A stretch of DNA of 64,000 nt from Martelella lutilitoris (lineage in GTDB: Bacteria > Pseudomonadota > Alphaproteobacteria > Rhizobiales > Rhizobiaceae). How positions within the stretch are numbered: the stretch's first letter is position 1; each line of letters begins with the position of its first letter. The notes under the pieces were generated by a model. It was given only the letters and a program-made list of their open reading frames with translations. It was not told where the DNA came from and did not search any database. Positions 55,445-63,423 of the stretch are shown here, in pieces. The position numbers and the translations under genes are program-made. The stretch covers positions 124,001 to 188,000 of the forward strand of contig NZ_VCLB01000006.1 in assembly GCF_005924265.1 (NCBI RefSeq). The letters run 5' to 3'.

Positions 55445-56203
55445 ATGAAAAAATAGTAGCGGAATTTGTCGGCACGGCAGTTCTTGTTCTTTTCGGCTGC
55501 GGCGCGGCAGTGCTCGGCGGCGATTCGATCGGCCAGACGGGAATTGCGTTTGCCTTCGGCCTCGCAATCGTCGCCATGGCCTAGCGCATCGGCCCGAAAA
55601 TCGGAATCGATTTTCGGAAAGCACGATGCGTAGATTCAATAGGTTAGAGCGTCCTTTGTGCGTCCAAATGGACGCACGTCGCTCTAGGGCATCGGCCCGG
55701 TCTCCGGCTGTCATGTCAATCCGGCCGTCGGTTTCGGCGTCTACATCAGCGGCCGCATGCCGGCGGGCGACGTGCTTCGCTACTGGGTCGCCCAGTTTGC
55801 AGGCGCGCTCGCAGGCGCAGCCATCCTCGCCGTCATCGCCGGCTCGACCGAAAACCGGGGACAGAATGGCTGTGGACCGGGCTATCTCGGCGAATATGCT
55901 TTGCCTGCCGCCCTCATCTTCGAAGTGGTTTTCACTGCGATATTCGTCGTCGTCATTCTCGGCTCGACGGGCAAGGCGGCAGCCGCCGGCTTTGCCGGTC
56001 TCGCCATCGGCCTGACCCTGACGGCGATCCACCTCGTCGGCATTCAGGTCACCGGCGTTTCGTCCAATCCCGCCCGAAGCTTTGGTCCCGCGCCGCTCGC
56101 CGGAGACCAGGCCCTCTCCCAGCTCTGGCTGTTCATCGTCGCCTCGCTGGCGGGCGGCCTGCTCGGCGCCCTCTTCTTCCGTTTCAAGCTGCTTGAAGAC
56201 TGA
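55445..56203 (+). pseudogene. Aquaporin (AqpZ/GlpF-type) pseudogene with a frameshift and an inserted repeat
   Basis: Remnant of an aquaglyceroporin-like channel. Segment 1, beginning ATG 55445, shows the first helix after a shift: the ATG is out of frame with AEFVGTAVLVLFGCGAAVLGG; one extra A in the six-A run after ATG would restore it. Segment 1 continues to GLAIVAMA (55576-55581) and stops at TAG 55582. About 104 bases of palindromic repeat follow (55583-55687). Segment 2 resumes in frame with GIGPVSGCHVNPAVGFGV (first NPA box) and runs to 56203, containing the second box SSNPARSFGP and the C-terminal helices. Without both lesions the protein would be about 218 residues, a normal aquaporin length. 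Confidence 0.85.
55584..55687. repeat. Two-hairpin palindromic repeat, copy 2, inserted in the aquaporin gene
   Basis: Left hairpin: perfect 10-bp stem CCGAAAATCG / CGATTTTCGG with loop GAAT (55594-55617), itself bracketed by CGCATCG (55584-55590) and CGATGCG (55624-55630). Then a 50-base palindrome (55638-55687) starts AATAGGTTAGAGCG and ends CGTCGCTCTAG, 44 of 50 identical to copy 1 at 48571-48620. The element carries no gene. It adds a length not divisible by three and an in-frame TAG to the host gene. Confidence 0.82.
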
Positions 56204-56208
56204 TCGGA

Positions 56209-56233
56209 CGGACGCCGCCACATGCGGCGTCCG
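56209..56233. terminator. Convergent hairpin between aquaporin pseudogene and alpha-glucosidase
   Basis: Perfect 10-bp stem CGGACGCCGC / GCGGCGTCCG with loop CACAT in the gap between two convergent genes, 11 bases before the glucosidase stop codon. Likely a shared bidirectional terminator, without a T-run. Confidence 0.6.
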
Positions 56234-56244
56234 GCCCGGCTCTC

Positions 56245-57894
56245 TCAGAGGCGGGCACAAAATCCGTCAAACGCGCCGAGGTCGACATGGGCGCCGTTCA
56301 GGACGCCGGTCATGCCCGGAAGGTCGATGCTGTCGACATGCTCGAGCGCGATCTGCAACGGCACGGATTGCGGCGTGTCGGCGAAATTGTAGACGAAGAG
56401 CAGCGTCTTTCCGTTCTTCTGACGGGTAAATATCAGCACGTCGTCATTGTCGCTGTCCATGAAGGCGATATCGCCGTCAAACAACACGTCGTGTTCGGCG
56501 CGGAAGGACAGAACGGCGCGATAGTGATTGTAGACCGTGTCCGGCTCCGGCGCCTGTTCGAACACCGAAAGCGGCAGGTGCTCCGCCGGTACCGGCAGCC
56601 AGGGCTTGTCAGCCGTGGTGAAACCGGCATGCGGGGCGACATTGCTCCAGGGCATCGGGGTGCGGCAGCCGTCGCGCCCCTTGAAGGAGGGCCAGAAGCG
56701 GATGCCATAGGGGTCCTGCAGATCCTCGAAGGCGATTTCGGCCTGCGGCAGCCCCAGTTCCTCGCCCTGATAGAGGCAGATCGAACCGCGCAATGTCGCA
56801 AGCACGGAAATCGCGAGTCTCGCCACCGGCTCCCGCTCCGCTTCCGTTTTGGCAAAGCGCGAGACATGGCGATCGACATCGTGATTGGAGAATGCCCAGC
56901 ACACCCAGCCATCCTTCACCGTCGCGAAGAAGTTCTCCACGCAATCGCGGATGTGGGCGGGCGAGAAATTCGGTCCGAGGAAATCGAACGTGTAGCACAT
57001 ATGCAGTTTGTCATTGCCGGAGGTATAGGCGGCAACAGTCTTCAAGGAACGCGCGCCGTCCCCCACTTCCCCCACCGATGAGCGACCGTCATACTCATCG
57101 AGCAGAGCCCGGAAGCGCTGCAGAAAGCCGATGTTCTCCGGCCGCGTCTTGTCGTAGATATGCTGCTGAAAGCCATACGGGTTGACATCGGGCGCGTCGA
57201 GACCGGCTGGACCAAGCTCGCCGTCGACCGCCGGATTGTCGCGCAGTTTCGCGTCACAGAAATAGTAGTTCACCGTGTCGAGACGGAAGCCATCGACGCC
57301 GAGATCGAGCCAGAAGCGCACCGTCTCGAGCAGGGCGTCCTGTACGGCTTCGCAATGGAAATTGAGGTCCGGCTGGCTGGCCAGGAAATTATGCATGTAA
57401 TACTGCTTGCGCGTGCCGTCCCATTCCCAGGCCGGACCGCCGAAGATCGACAGCCAGTTGTTGGGCGCGGTCCCGTCGGGCTTTGCATCGGCCCAGACGA
57501 ACCAGTCGGCCTTGTCATTCACCTTGCTCTTGCGGCTTTCCCTGAACCAGTCATGCTTGTCGGAGGTGTGTGAAAGCACCTGGTCGATGATGACCTTGAG
57601 GCCCAGCCGATGGGCCTCGGCCACAAGCGCCCGGAAATCATCGAGCGTGCCGAACATCGGATCGACATCGAGATAGTCGGAAACATCATAGCCCATGTCG
57701 GCCATCGGCGACTTGAAGAAGGGCGACAGCCAGATCGCGTCAACGCCGAGTTCGGCGACATAGGCCAGCCGGCGGGTGATGCCCGGCAGGTCACCGATCC
57801 CGTCGCCGGTCGTATCCTGGAACGAGCGCGGATAGATCTGATAGATGACGCCGCCGCGCCACCACGCGCCGTTTTCGCTTTTCCCGCCGGTCAT
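56245..57894 (-). CDS. GH13 alpha-glucosidase
   Basis: A 549-residue GH13 alpha-glucosidase (oligo-1,6-/AglA type). ATG 57894 region MTGGKSENGAWWRGGVIYQIYPRSFQDTTGDGIGDLPG is the classical start. Catalytic residues: nucleophile Asp in DGFRLDTVNYYF (~203), acid/base Glu in SSVGEVGDG (~274), and stabilising Asp in FSNHDVDRHVSRF (~339). GH13 motif LKVIIDQVLSHTSDKHDWF is intact. No signal peptide, so it hydrolyses imported sugars such as sucrose, trehalulose or maltose in the cytoplasm; relatives include the Agrobacterium/Rhizobium aglA products. The usual ABC importer genes for alpha-glucosides are not in the window. Confidence 0.92.
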   Translation of the reverse strand: MTGGKSENGAWWRGGVIYQIYPRSFQDTTGDGIGDLPGITRRLAYVAELGVDAIWLSPFFKSPMADMGYDVSDYLDVDPMFGTLDDFRALVAEAHRLGLKVIIDQVLSHTSDKHDWFRESRKSKVNDKADWFVWADAKPDGTAPNNWLSIFGGPAWEWDGTRKQYYMHNFLASQPDLNFHCEAVQDALLETVRFWLDLGVDGFRLDTVNYYFCDAKLRDNPAVDGELGPAGLDAPDVNPYGFQQHIYDKTRPENIGFLQRFRALLDEYDGRSSVGEVGDGARSLKTVAAYTSGNDKLHMCYTFDFLGPNFSPAHIRDCVENFFATVKDGWVCWAFSNHDVDRHVSRFAKTEAEREPVARLAISVLATLRGSICLYQGEELGLPQAEIAFEDLQDPYGIRFWPSFKGRDGCRTPMPWSNVAPHAGFTTADKPWLPVPAEHLPLSVFEQAPEPDTVYNHYRAVLSFRAEHDVLFDGDIAFMDSDNDDVLIFTRQKNGKTLLFVYNFADTPQSVPLQIALEHVDSIDLPGMTGVLNGAHVDLGAFDGFCARL

Positions 57895-58084
57895 TTGAAA
57901 TCCCTTGTCTGAAATCGACTGAATACCGTTTTCCCAAGCCTATCGCTGCGTCTTCCTCAGGTAAATGGAGATCGCTGTTTATCCGCAGTTGGCGTCCGCG
58001 CGGAAATTGCAGTGTAATAAGACTGTAACATCGCTTGGATAACAGGGCCGAACTGGCGAGCATGCGCCCGCAGGAGAATCCGAA

Positions 58085-59119
58085 GTGGACAAAGACGCGC
58101 CCAAGAGACTGACCCTCGTGTCCGATGCCTGGCATCCGCAGGTCAACGGCGTGGTTCGCTCGATCGAGAACACCAACCACGAACTGGAGAAGATGGGCCT
58201 CACGGTGACGATGATCACGCCCGATCTTTTTCGCAGCATGCCGATGCCGACCTATCCGGAAATCCGGCTGGCGCTCGCGACATACGGGCAGGTTGCCCGA
58301 AGGATAGAGGAAAGCGCGCCGGAGTTCGTCCATATCGCCACCGAGGGGCCGCTCGGCTTCAAGGCGCGCCGCTATTGCCTGAAGAACGGCATGCGGTTTA
58401 CCACCAGCTATCACACCCGCTTTCCCGAATATGTCGCCGCACGCCTGCCGATCCCGAAGGATATGCTCTACGGCATCGTCCGCCGGTTTCACAATTCCGG
58501 CAATGGCTGCATGGTGGCGACCGACAGTCTGGCGCTTGAACTGGAGACACGCGGCATCCACAACCTGATGCGCTGGAGCCGCGGCATCGACAATGCGCTG
58601 TTTCACCCCCGGCGGAAATCGGAAGCGCCATTCGGCGGCCTCAAGCGGCCGATCTTCCTCACCGTCGCCCGCGTCGCCGTGGAAAAGAACCTTCCCGCGC
58701 TGCTCGCGCTCGACCTGCCCGGCAGCATCGTCGTTGTCGGCGACGGGCCGGCGCGCAGGGCGCTTGAGGAAAAATACCCCAATGTGCACTTTGCCGGCAT
58801 GTTGCAGGACGAGGCGCTGGCGAAAGCCTATGCGGAAGCGGATGTTTTCGTCTTCACGTCGAAGACCGACACCTTCGGCAACACGATCATCGAGGCGCTT
58901 TCGAGCGGCGTGCCCGTCGCGGCCTTCCCCGTGACCGGCCCGAGCGACATCCTCGGCGGCCATGAGCAGGCCGGCGCGCTCGACGACGATCTCAAGACGG
59001 CATGCCTGAGGGCGCTGGAATGCTCGCCGGAAAAGGCCCGCGATCTGGCGCTGACCTATACCTGGGAAGCGGCGGCCAGGCAGTTCTACGACAATATGGT
59101 CGCCGCCCACGAAAGCTGA
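58085..59119 (+). CDS. GT4-family glycosyltransferase (glycolipid type)
   Basis: A 344-residue retaining glycosyltransferase with two Rossmann lobes. N-terminal donor-independent lobe: RLTLVSDAWHPQVNGVVRSIENTNHELEKMGLTVTMITPD (8-47; the D-x-W/F-x-P-Q/x-V-N-G-V motif typical of MGDG/SQDG-synthase-like GT4). C-terminal donor lobe: FVHIATEGPLGFKARRYCLKNG, RPIFLTVARVAVEKNLPALLALDLPGSIVVVGDGPAR near 195-232, and FVFTSKTDTFGNTIIEALSSGVPVAAFPVTGP near 255-285 (E-x7-E, with Glu of the EALSSG and the S-x-T-D-T-F-G-N motif). In Agrobacterium a related enzyme makes glucuronosyl diacylglycerol; this role is inference. Starts with GTG 58085; an AGGAGAATCC site precedes it. Ends one base from the der stop codon. 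Confidence 0.82.
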   Translation: MDKDAPKRLTLVSDAWHPQVNGVVRSIENTNHELEKMGLTVTMITPDLFRSMPMPTYPEIRLALATYGQVARRIEESAPEFVHIATEGPLGFKARRYCLKNGMRFTTSYHTRFPEYVAARLPIPKDMLYGIVRRFHNSGNGCMVATDSLALELETRGIHNLMRWSRGIDNALFHPRRKSEAPFGGLKRPIFLTVARVAVEKNLPALLALDLPGSIVVVGDGPARRALEEKYPNVHFAGMLQDEALAKAYAEADVFVFTSKTDTFGNTIIEALSSGVPVAAFPVTGPSDILGGHEQAGALDDDLKTACLRALECSPEKARDLALTYTWEAAARQFYDNMVAAHES

Positions 59120-60547
59120 TCAGCGCTTCTTCTTGCGTTTGTGCTCGAAGGGGTTGTCGCCGGCGCGGAAGTGGATGCGGATCGGCACGCCCGGCATGTC
59201 GAAATCGGCGCGGAGCCCGTTGGTCAGGTAGCGGATATAGCTCTCCGGCACGGCATCCGGCCTGGTACAGGAAATCATGAAGCCCGGCGGGCGGGTCTTC
59301 ACCTGCGTCATGTATTTCATCCTGAGGCGACGACCGGAAACGGCGGGCGGCGGATGGCTGACGGTCTGGCCGTCGAGCCAGCGGTTGAGCCGGGCCGTGG
59401 AAATCCTGCGGTTCCACACCTTGTCGGTATCGGCGACCGCCTGCATCAGCTTGTCGAGGCCGGTGCCCCGCTCGCCGGAAATCGGCACGGCGCGAATGCC
59501 GCGCGCCTGCGGCAAAAGCCGCTCGGTTTTTTCGCGCAGATCCGCCAGAACCTGCTGGCGGTCCTCGATCATGTCCCACTTATTGAAGGCGATCACCGCC
59601 GCCCTACCCTCGCGCAGCACGAGATCGACGATCTGCAGATCCTGCTTTTCAAACGGGATCGTCGCATCGAAGACGATCACCACGCATTCGGCAAAGCGTA
59701 TGGCGCGCAGCGCATCGGATACGGACAGCTTTTCCAGCTTCTCCACCACCCTTGCCTTGCGGCGCATGCCGGCCGTGTCAAAAAGCTTGATGGCGCGGCC
59801 GCGCCATTCCCATTCCACCGAAATGGAATCGCGCGTGATGCCGGCTTCCGGGCCGGTCAGCAAGCGCTCCTCGCCGAGATAGCGGTTGATCAGCGTTGAC
59901 TTGCCGGCATTCGGGCGACCGACGATTGCCACCCTGAGCGGTTTGCTGTCGTCATAGGGCGCCGCCTCTTCCGGGTTCTCGGCTTCCTCACGCGTCAGCA
60001 TCACGTCGGTTTCGGCTTCCGTGCCGTCATCGGCCTTGCCGAAGGCGCGGTCCTCGCCGATCGCCTCGATGATCGCCTCGCGCAGATCGTTCATGCCCTG
60101 GCCGTGTTCGGCCGAAATCGGGCAAGGCTCGCCGAGCCCAAGCGTGAAGGCGTCATAAAAGCCGGCATCCGAGCCGCGCGCCTCTGCCTTGTTGGCAACC
60201 AGCACGACGGGCTTGCCGCGACGGCGCAGCAGTTCGGCAAGGGTCGTATCGGCGGGCGTCAGCCCGGCCTTTGCGTCAATCAGAAAGAGCGAAAGATCGG
60301 CCTCGTCGATCGCCGCTTCCGTCTGCGCGCGCATGCGCCCCGGAAGCGTGTCGGCGGCGGCCTCTTCCAGGCCAGCCGTGTCGATGATGGTGAAGCGGAG
60401 ATCAAACAGCCGCGCATCGCCCGGCCGGCGGTCGCGGGTCACCCCCGGCGTGTCGTCGACGAGCGCCAGCTTCTGCCCGACCAGACGGTTGAACAGCGTG
60501 GACTTGCCGACATTCGGCCTTCCGACGATTGCGACCTTGAAACTCAT
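59120..60547 (-). CDS. der: Ribosome biogenesis GTPase Der (EngA)
   Basis: A 475-residue double GTPase needed for 50S subunit maturation. First G domain: [54 protein letters not shown]. Acidic linker ([24 protein letters not shown], ~165-190). Second G domain: [60 protein letters not shown]-terminal KH-like domain: [20 protein letters not shown]-type basic tail. Length is typical. Immediately upstream of the TPR gene, on the same strand, as in many alphaproteobacteria. Confidence 0.96.
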   Translation of the reverse strand: MSFKVAIVGRPNVGKSTLFNRLVGQKLALVDDTPGVTRDRRPGDARLFDLRFTIIDTAGLEEAAADTLPGRMRAQTEAAIDEADLSLFLIDAKAGLTPADTTLAELLRRRGKPVVLVANKAEARGSDAGFYDAFTLGLGEPCPISAEHGQGMNDLREAIIEAIGEDRAFGKADDGTEAETDVMLTREEAENPEEAAPYDDSKPLRVAIVGRPNAGKSTLINRYLGEERLLTGPEAGITRDSISVEWEWRGRAIKLFDTAGMRRKARVVEKLEKLSVSDALRAIRFAECVVIVFDATIPFEKQDLQIVDLVLREGRAAVIAFNKWDMIEDRQQVLADLREKTERLLPQARGIRAVPISGERGTGLDKLMQAVADTDKVWNRRISTARLNRWLDGQTVSHPPPAVSGRRLRMKYMTQVKTRPPGFMISCTRPDAVPESYIRYLTNGLRADFDMPGVPIRIHFRAGDNPFEHKRKKKR

Positions 60548-60566
60548 CTATTCCTCTCGGGCCGGC

Positions 60567-61247
60567 TTAGCCGGCATCCTGGATTTCGCCGTTGGCGGTC
60601 ATCACCTCGAGCAGAATCTGCGCGCGGTTCAGCACGTTGCGCGGCGCTTCCGGATCATTGGCGACGTCCTCGAACCATTCCTGGGCGCGGGCATAATCCT
60701 GATGGGCATAGGCGGAAAGACCGAGGATCTCGCGCGCGGAAAAACGGAACGGGTTGCCGTCATTGGCAAGTTCCTCCACTTCCGCCGACACCTGTTCATA
60801 GGTTCCGGTATCGACCAGCAGCCAGCCGGCGCGCAGCTTGGCAGCGTCGCGGATGGCTTCCGGCACGCTGCGGTCCTTGCCGATCGTGGAGAAGGCGGAG
60901 ACGGCGGCGGCCGTATCGCCCGCTTCCGACAGAAGCGTCGCAGAGCGCAGTTCGGCGAGCACCGGATAGGACCCGTGGCCTTCGGACTCGAGTTCCGCCA
61001 GCGTCTTCTCGGCGGCATCAAGATCGCCGGCCTCGATCTGGTTCAGCGCGGTCAGGAAAACGTCGCCCGACTGGGCCGCCTCACGCGCCTGCCAGTACTC
61101 GTAACCACGCCAGCCGGCGGTTCCGACGACGAGCAGCACGGCAGCCGCAATGAGATAACGCCCGAAGCGCCGCCATGCGTCCTTCATCCTGTCGGAACGC
61201 AGCTCCTCATTGACCTCGCGGATAAAACTGTCGTCCTGATTTGCCAT
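60567..61247 (-). CDS. TPR-domain inner-membrane protein (YfgM-like)
   Basis: A 226-residue protein next to der, corresponding to the YfgM/DUF2133-type tetratricopeptide family. One membrane helix after an N-terminal cytosolic part (FGRYLIAAAVLLVVGTAGWRGYEYW, ~27-51); then helical TPR-like periplasmic repeats (~60-200; ALNQIEAGDLDAAEKTLAELESEGHGSYPVLAELRSATLL, FRFSAREILGLSAYAHQDYARAQEWFEDVANDPEAPRN). In E. coli YfgM assists the SecYEG/periplasmic chaperone network and sits beside yfgL/bamB and der; the same order here (minus bamB) supports this. ATG 61247. Confidence 0.83.
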   Translation of the reverse strand: MANQDDSFIREVNEELRSDRMKDAWRRFGRYLIAAAVLLVVGTAGWRGYEYWQAREAAQSGDVFLTALNQIEAGDLDAAEKTLAELESEGHGSYPVLAELRSATLLSEAGDTAAAVSAFSTIGKDRSVPEAIRDAAKLRAGWLLVDTGTYEQVSAEVEELANDGNPFRFSAREILGLSAYAHQDYARAQEWFEDVANDPEAPRNVLNRAQILLEVMTANGEIQDAG

Positions 61248-61364
61248 TCCGTCACTCCGGCACGAATTTCTTTCTCCAGTGCCGGGCCTTCTAGCCGTTT
61301 TTTCATCCCGTTGTAAGGGAAAAAGCCGCTCCCGGCGGGGGATATTGCGTCGGAGCGACTATTT

Positions 61365-61952
61365 TCACATGGCAAAGGAAACCGGAACCCCGATCAGCCA
61401 GACGTGGAGCTTCCAGATGAACAGCCCCCAGAGCGCGATCCCGACGACAAAGGCATAGGCATCATAGCGCGCGGAGACGAAGGGCTTGCGGCTGTAATTA
61501 CCGGCTCGCTCGCGCTTCGCCAGCGAAATCCTCAGAATGACCGCCCAGACGAGCAGGCCGGCAAACAGGATGACGGAAGCCGCCTCGCCATTGGCCAGAA
61601 GGTGGGCAAAGGCCCAGATCTTCACCGACAGCACCATCGGATGCTTGGCCATGGTCGTGATCCGCCCCGGCGGGAAGAAGCTCGCGGCAAGACAGATCAT
61701 CGCGATCAGCATCAGCAGAATGGTGATATGCGCCATCCAGAAGGGCGGCGTGTAAAGGATGATGCCCTGCTGGCGGGCCTGGCCGAAGGCCCAGATCATG
61801 AAAACGAGCGCGGCAAGGGCCGCGATCGAGAACACGCCCCTCCAGGCATTATCCCCCAGCCGATCGATCATCGCCTGGCGAAAGCCCGGAGCGAAGGTGT
61901 GAATGAGATGAATGCCGGTGAAAATCAGTACGGCAATGATGAGCATGACCAT
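61365..61952 (-). CDS. NnrU-family membrane protein
   Basis: A protein of about 195 residues with six hydrophobic helices, matching the NnrU family (a paralogue of nitric-oxide-metabolism protein NnrU, and of isoprenylcysteine carboxyl-methyltransferase-like folds). Signs: MVMLIIAVLIFTGIHLIHTFAPGFRQAMIDRLGDNAWRGVFS, with H-L-x-P/R-x-x-R, FWMAHITILLMLIAMICLAASFFPPGRITTMAKHPMVLSVKIWAFAHLLANGE, where the H-P-M-x-x-x-x-x-W-A-x-x-H-L-x-x-x-G-E motif is diagnostic, and FVVGIALWGLFIWKLHVWLIG. No denitrification gene is nearby, so NO metabolism is not implied. ATG 61952 follows AAGGGGAATAGCGCC. Confidence 0.85.
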   Translation of the reverse strand: MVMLIIAVLIFTGIHLIHTFAPGFRQAMIDRLGDNAWRGVFSIAALAALVFMIWAFGQARQQGIILYTPPFWMAHITILLMLIAMICLAASFFPPGRITTMAKHPMVLSVKIWAFAHLLANGEAASVILFAGLLVWAVILRISLAKRERAGNYSRKPFVSARYDAYAFVVGIALWGLFIWKLHVWLIGVPVSFAM

Positions 61953-62021
61953 GGCGCTATTCCCCTTGAAGGCGCGAAGACATGCGCACAATAATCCCGA
62001 ACCGCAAGGTTTTGAAGCCGC

Positions 62022-63293
62022 TCAATCGGGGTGCGTATCGGCCACGGTTCCGCCCGGCTCCTGATAGTCCTCGCGGTCGATTTCCGGCAGTTCCATGCCG
62101 AAGATCGCGGCTTCGAAGGCTTTCAGACGCTTGTAGATCGAGATCAGCTCGATAATCGTCGACCAGGACATCACGAGATACTGGAACGAGGAGGCAACCT
62201 GGCCGAAAGCCGTCACGATCTGCTGTACGAGACCGTAGGTCACCGCGCCGGCGACAATTGCCGGGACCAGAATGAAATAGCCGAAGATATTGTCGGCCTG
62301 GAGGTAGAGACTGCGGGCGAGATTGAAATAGGTGTAGTGCAGATAGAGCCGGAAATAGTTGCGGCGCACATTGGTGAAGAGCTCCTGCAGCGTCACCGGA
62401 TCGGCCCGGTCCTCATGGTCCTCGCCATAGACGAGTTCCTTACGGTAGGCGGCCTCGACGCGCTGATTGCGGAACTCCAGCCCCGGCAGCTTGATGCCCA
62501 CAACAACCAGCAAGATCGTGCCGAACAGCGACCAGAAGATCGCCGCGGTGAAAAGCGGAGCGGGAATCGCGCCGACGATCGGCAGTTCGGTGACATATTG
62601 CGACAGCGAGAACAGCACCGGCAGAAAGGCGATCAGGGTCATCACCGAATCGATCATCGAAACGCCGAGCCCCTCCATGATCGAGGCGAAGCGCATCGTG
62701 TCTTCCTGAACGCGCTGGGATGCGCCTTCGATATGACGGACGCGTTCCCACATGCCGGTGTAGTAGTCATTCATCGCCGTGCGCCAGCGGAAGATATAGT
62801 GGCTGATGAAGAAGCGCGAAACGATGAAAAGGGTGACGCTCAGAAAGGCGATCTGCAGGAAGATCAGCATCAGCGTATAAAAGTCGCCGACCGTTATGCC
62901 GCCTTCGCCCTGAAGTGCCGCCTGCAACGTATCCCCGAAAGGACGGCGCCAGTTGTTGATGGCAACCGAGATCTGCACCGAAAAATAGGTGACGAAGATG
63001 ATCAGCTGCGACCCCCACACCGACCAGGGCTGCCATTTGCGATTATCGCCGACGATCCACCAGAAAACGCCGAAGATCACCGAGAACACGGCATAATAGA
63101 GGTAGAACCACAGGAAGTCGGGCGTTACGAAATGGGCAAGCCCGATCGGCTGCTCGCCTTCCGGATAGGGCGCGAAGCCTACGGCGACGCCAAGCTCGCG
63201 CACCACGCCGTACCAGCCGGCGATCGCGACCAGCGCCCATATCAGGGCGGAGGCGAAAAACAGTTTCGGTTTCGGAAAAAACGACTTAAACAA
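62022..63293 (-). CDS. bacA: BacA/SbmA-type peptide transporter
   Basis: A 423-residue membrane protein of the SbmA/BacA family: ABC-like without an ATPase domain, driven by proton motive force. Start at TTG 63293 ([24 protein letters not shown]), nine bases after GGAAGG; an in-frame TTG at 63320 has no site and adds nine residues. Rhizobial BacA is about 420 residues. Motifs: [57 protein letters not shown], the Q-R-V-x-E-D-T signature, and [42 protein letters not shown]. In Sinorhizobium BacA is required for symbiosis with legumes and handles NCR peptides and lipid A very-long-chain acyl groups. Role in this strain unknown. Confidence 0.93.
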   Translation of the reverse strand: MFKSFFPKPKLFFASALIWALVAIAGWYGVVRELGVAVGFAPYPEGEQPIGLAHFVTPDFLWFYLYYAVFSVIFGVFWWIVGDNRKWQPWSVWGSQLIIFVTYFSVQISVAINNWRRPFGDTLQAALQGEGGITVGDFYTLMLIFLQIAFLSVTLFIVSRFFISHYIFRWRTAMNDYYTGMWERVRHIEGASQRVQEDTMRFASIMEGLGVSMIDSVMTLIAFLPVLFSLSQYVTELPIVGAIPAPLFTAAIFWSLFGTILLVVVGIKLPGLEFRNQRVEAAYRKELVYGEDHEDRADPVTLQELFTNVRRNYFRLYLHYTYFNLARSLYLQADNIFGYFILVPAIVAGAVTYGLVQQIVTAFGQVASSFQYLVMSWSTIIELISIYKRLKAFEAAIFGMELPEIDREDYQEPGGTVADTHPD

Positions 63294-63423
63294 GGGGCTG
63301 GCCTTCCGGAAAGAACACAAACGAAGGAGACTCTGCCCATCTATGGCAAAAAACCGCCGAAAGAGAAATTAAACATTGTTCAGGTGGGCGTATCGGTTGT
63401 GCGCCTACAATCTGGATCGCGTC

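Noticed and set aside
61365-61952. NnrU as evidence for denitrification
   Set aside because: No nir, nor or nos genes in the window; NnrU-like proteins occur without denitrification.
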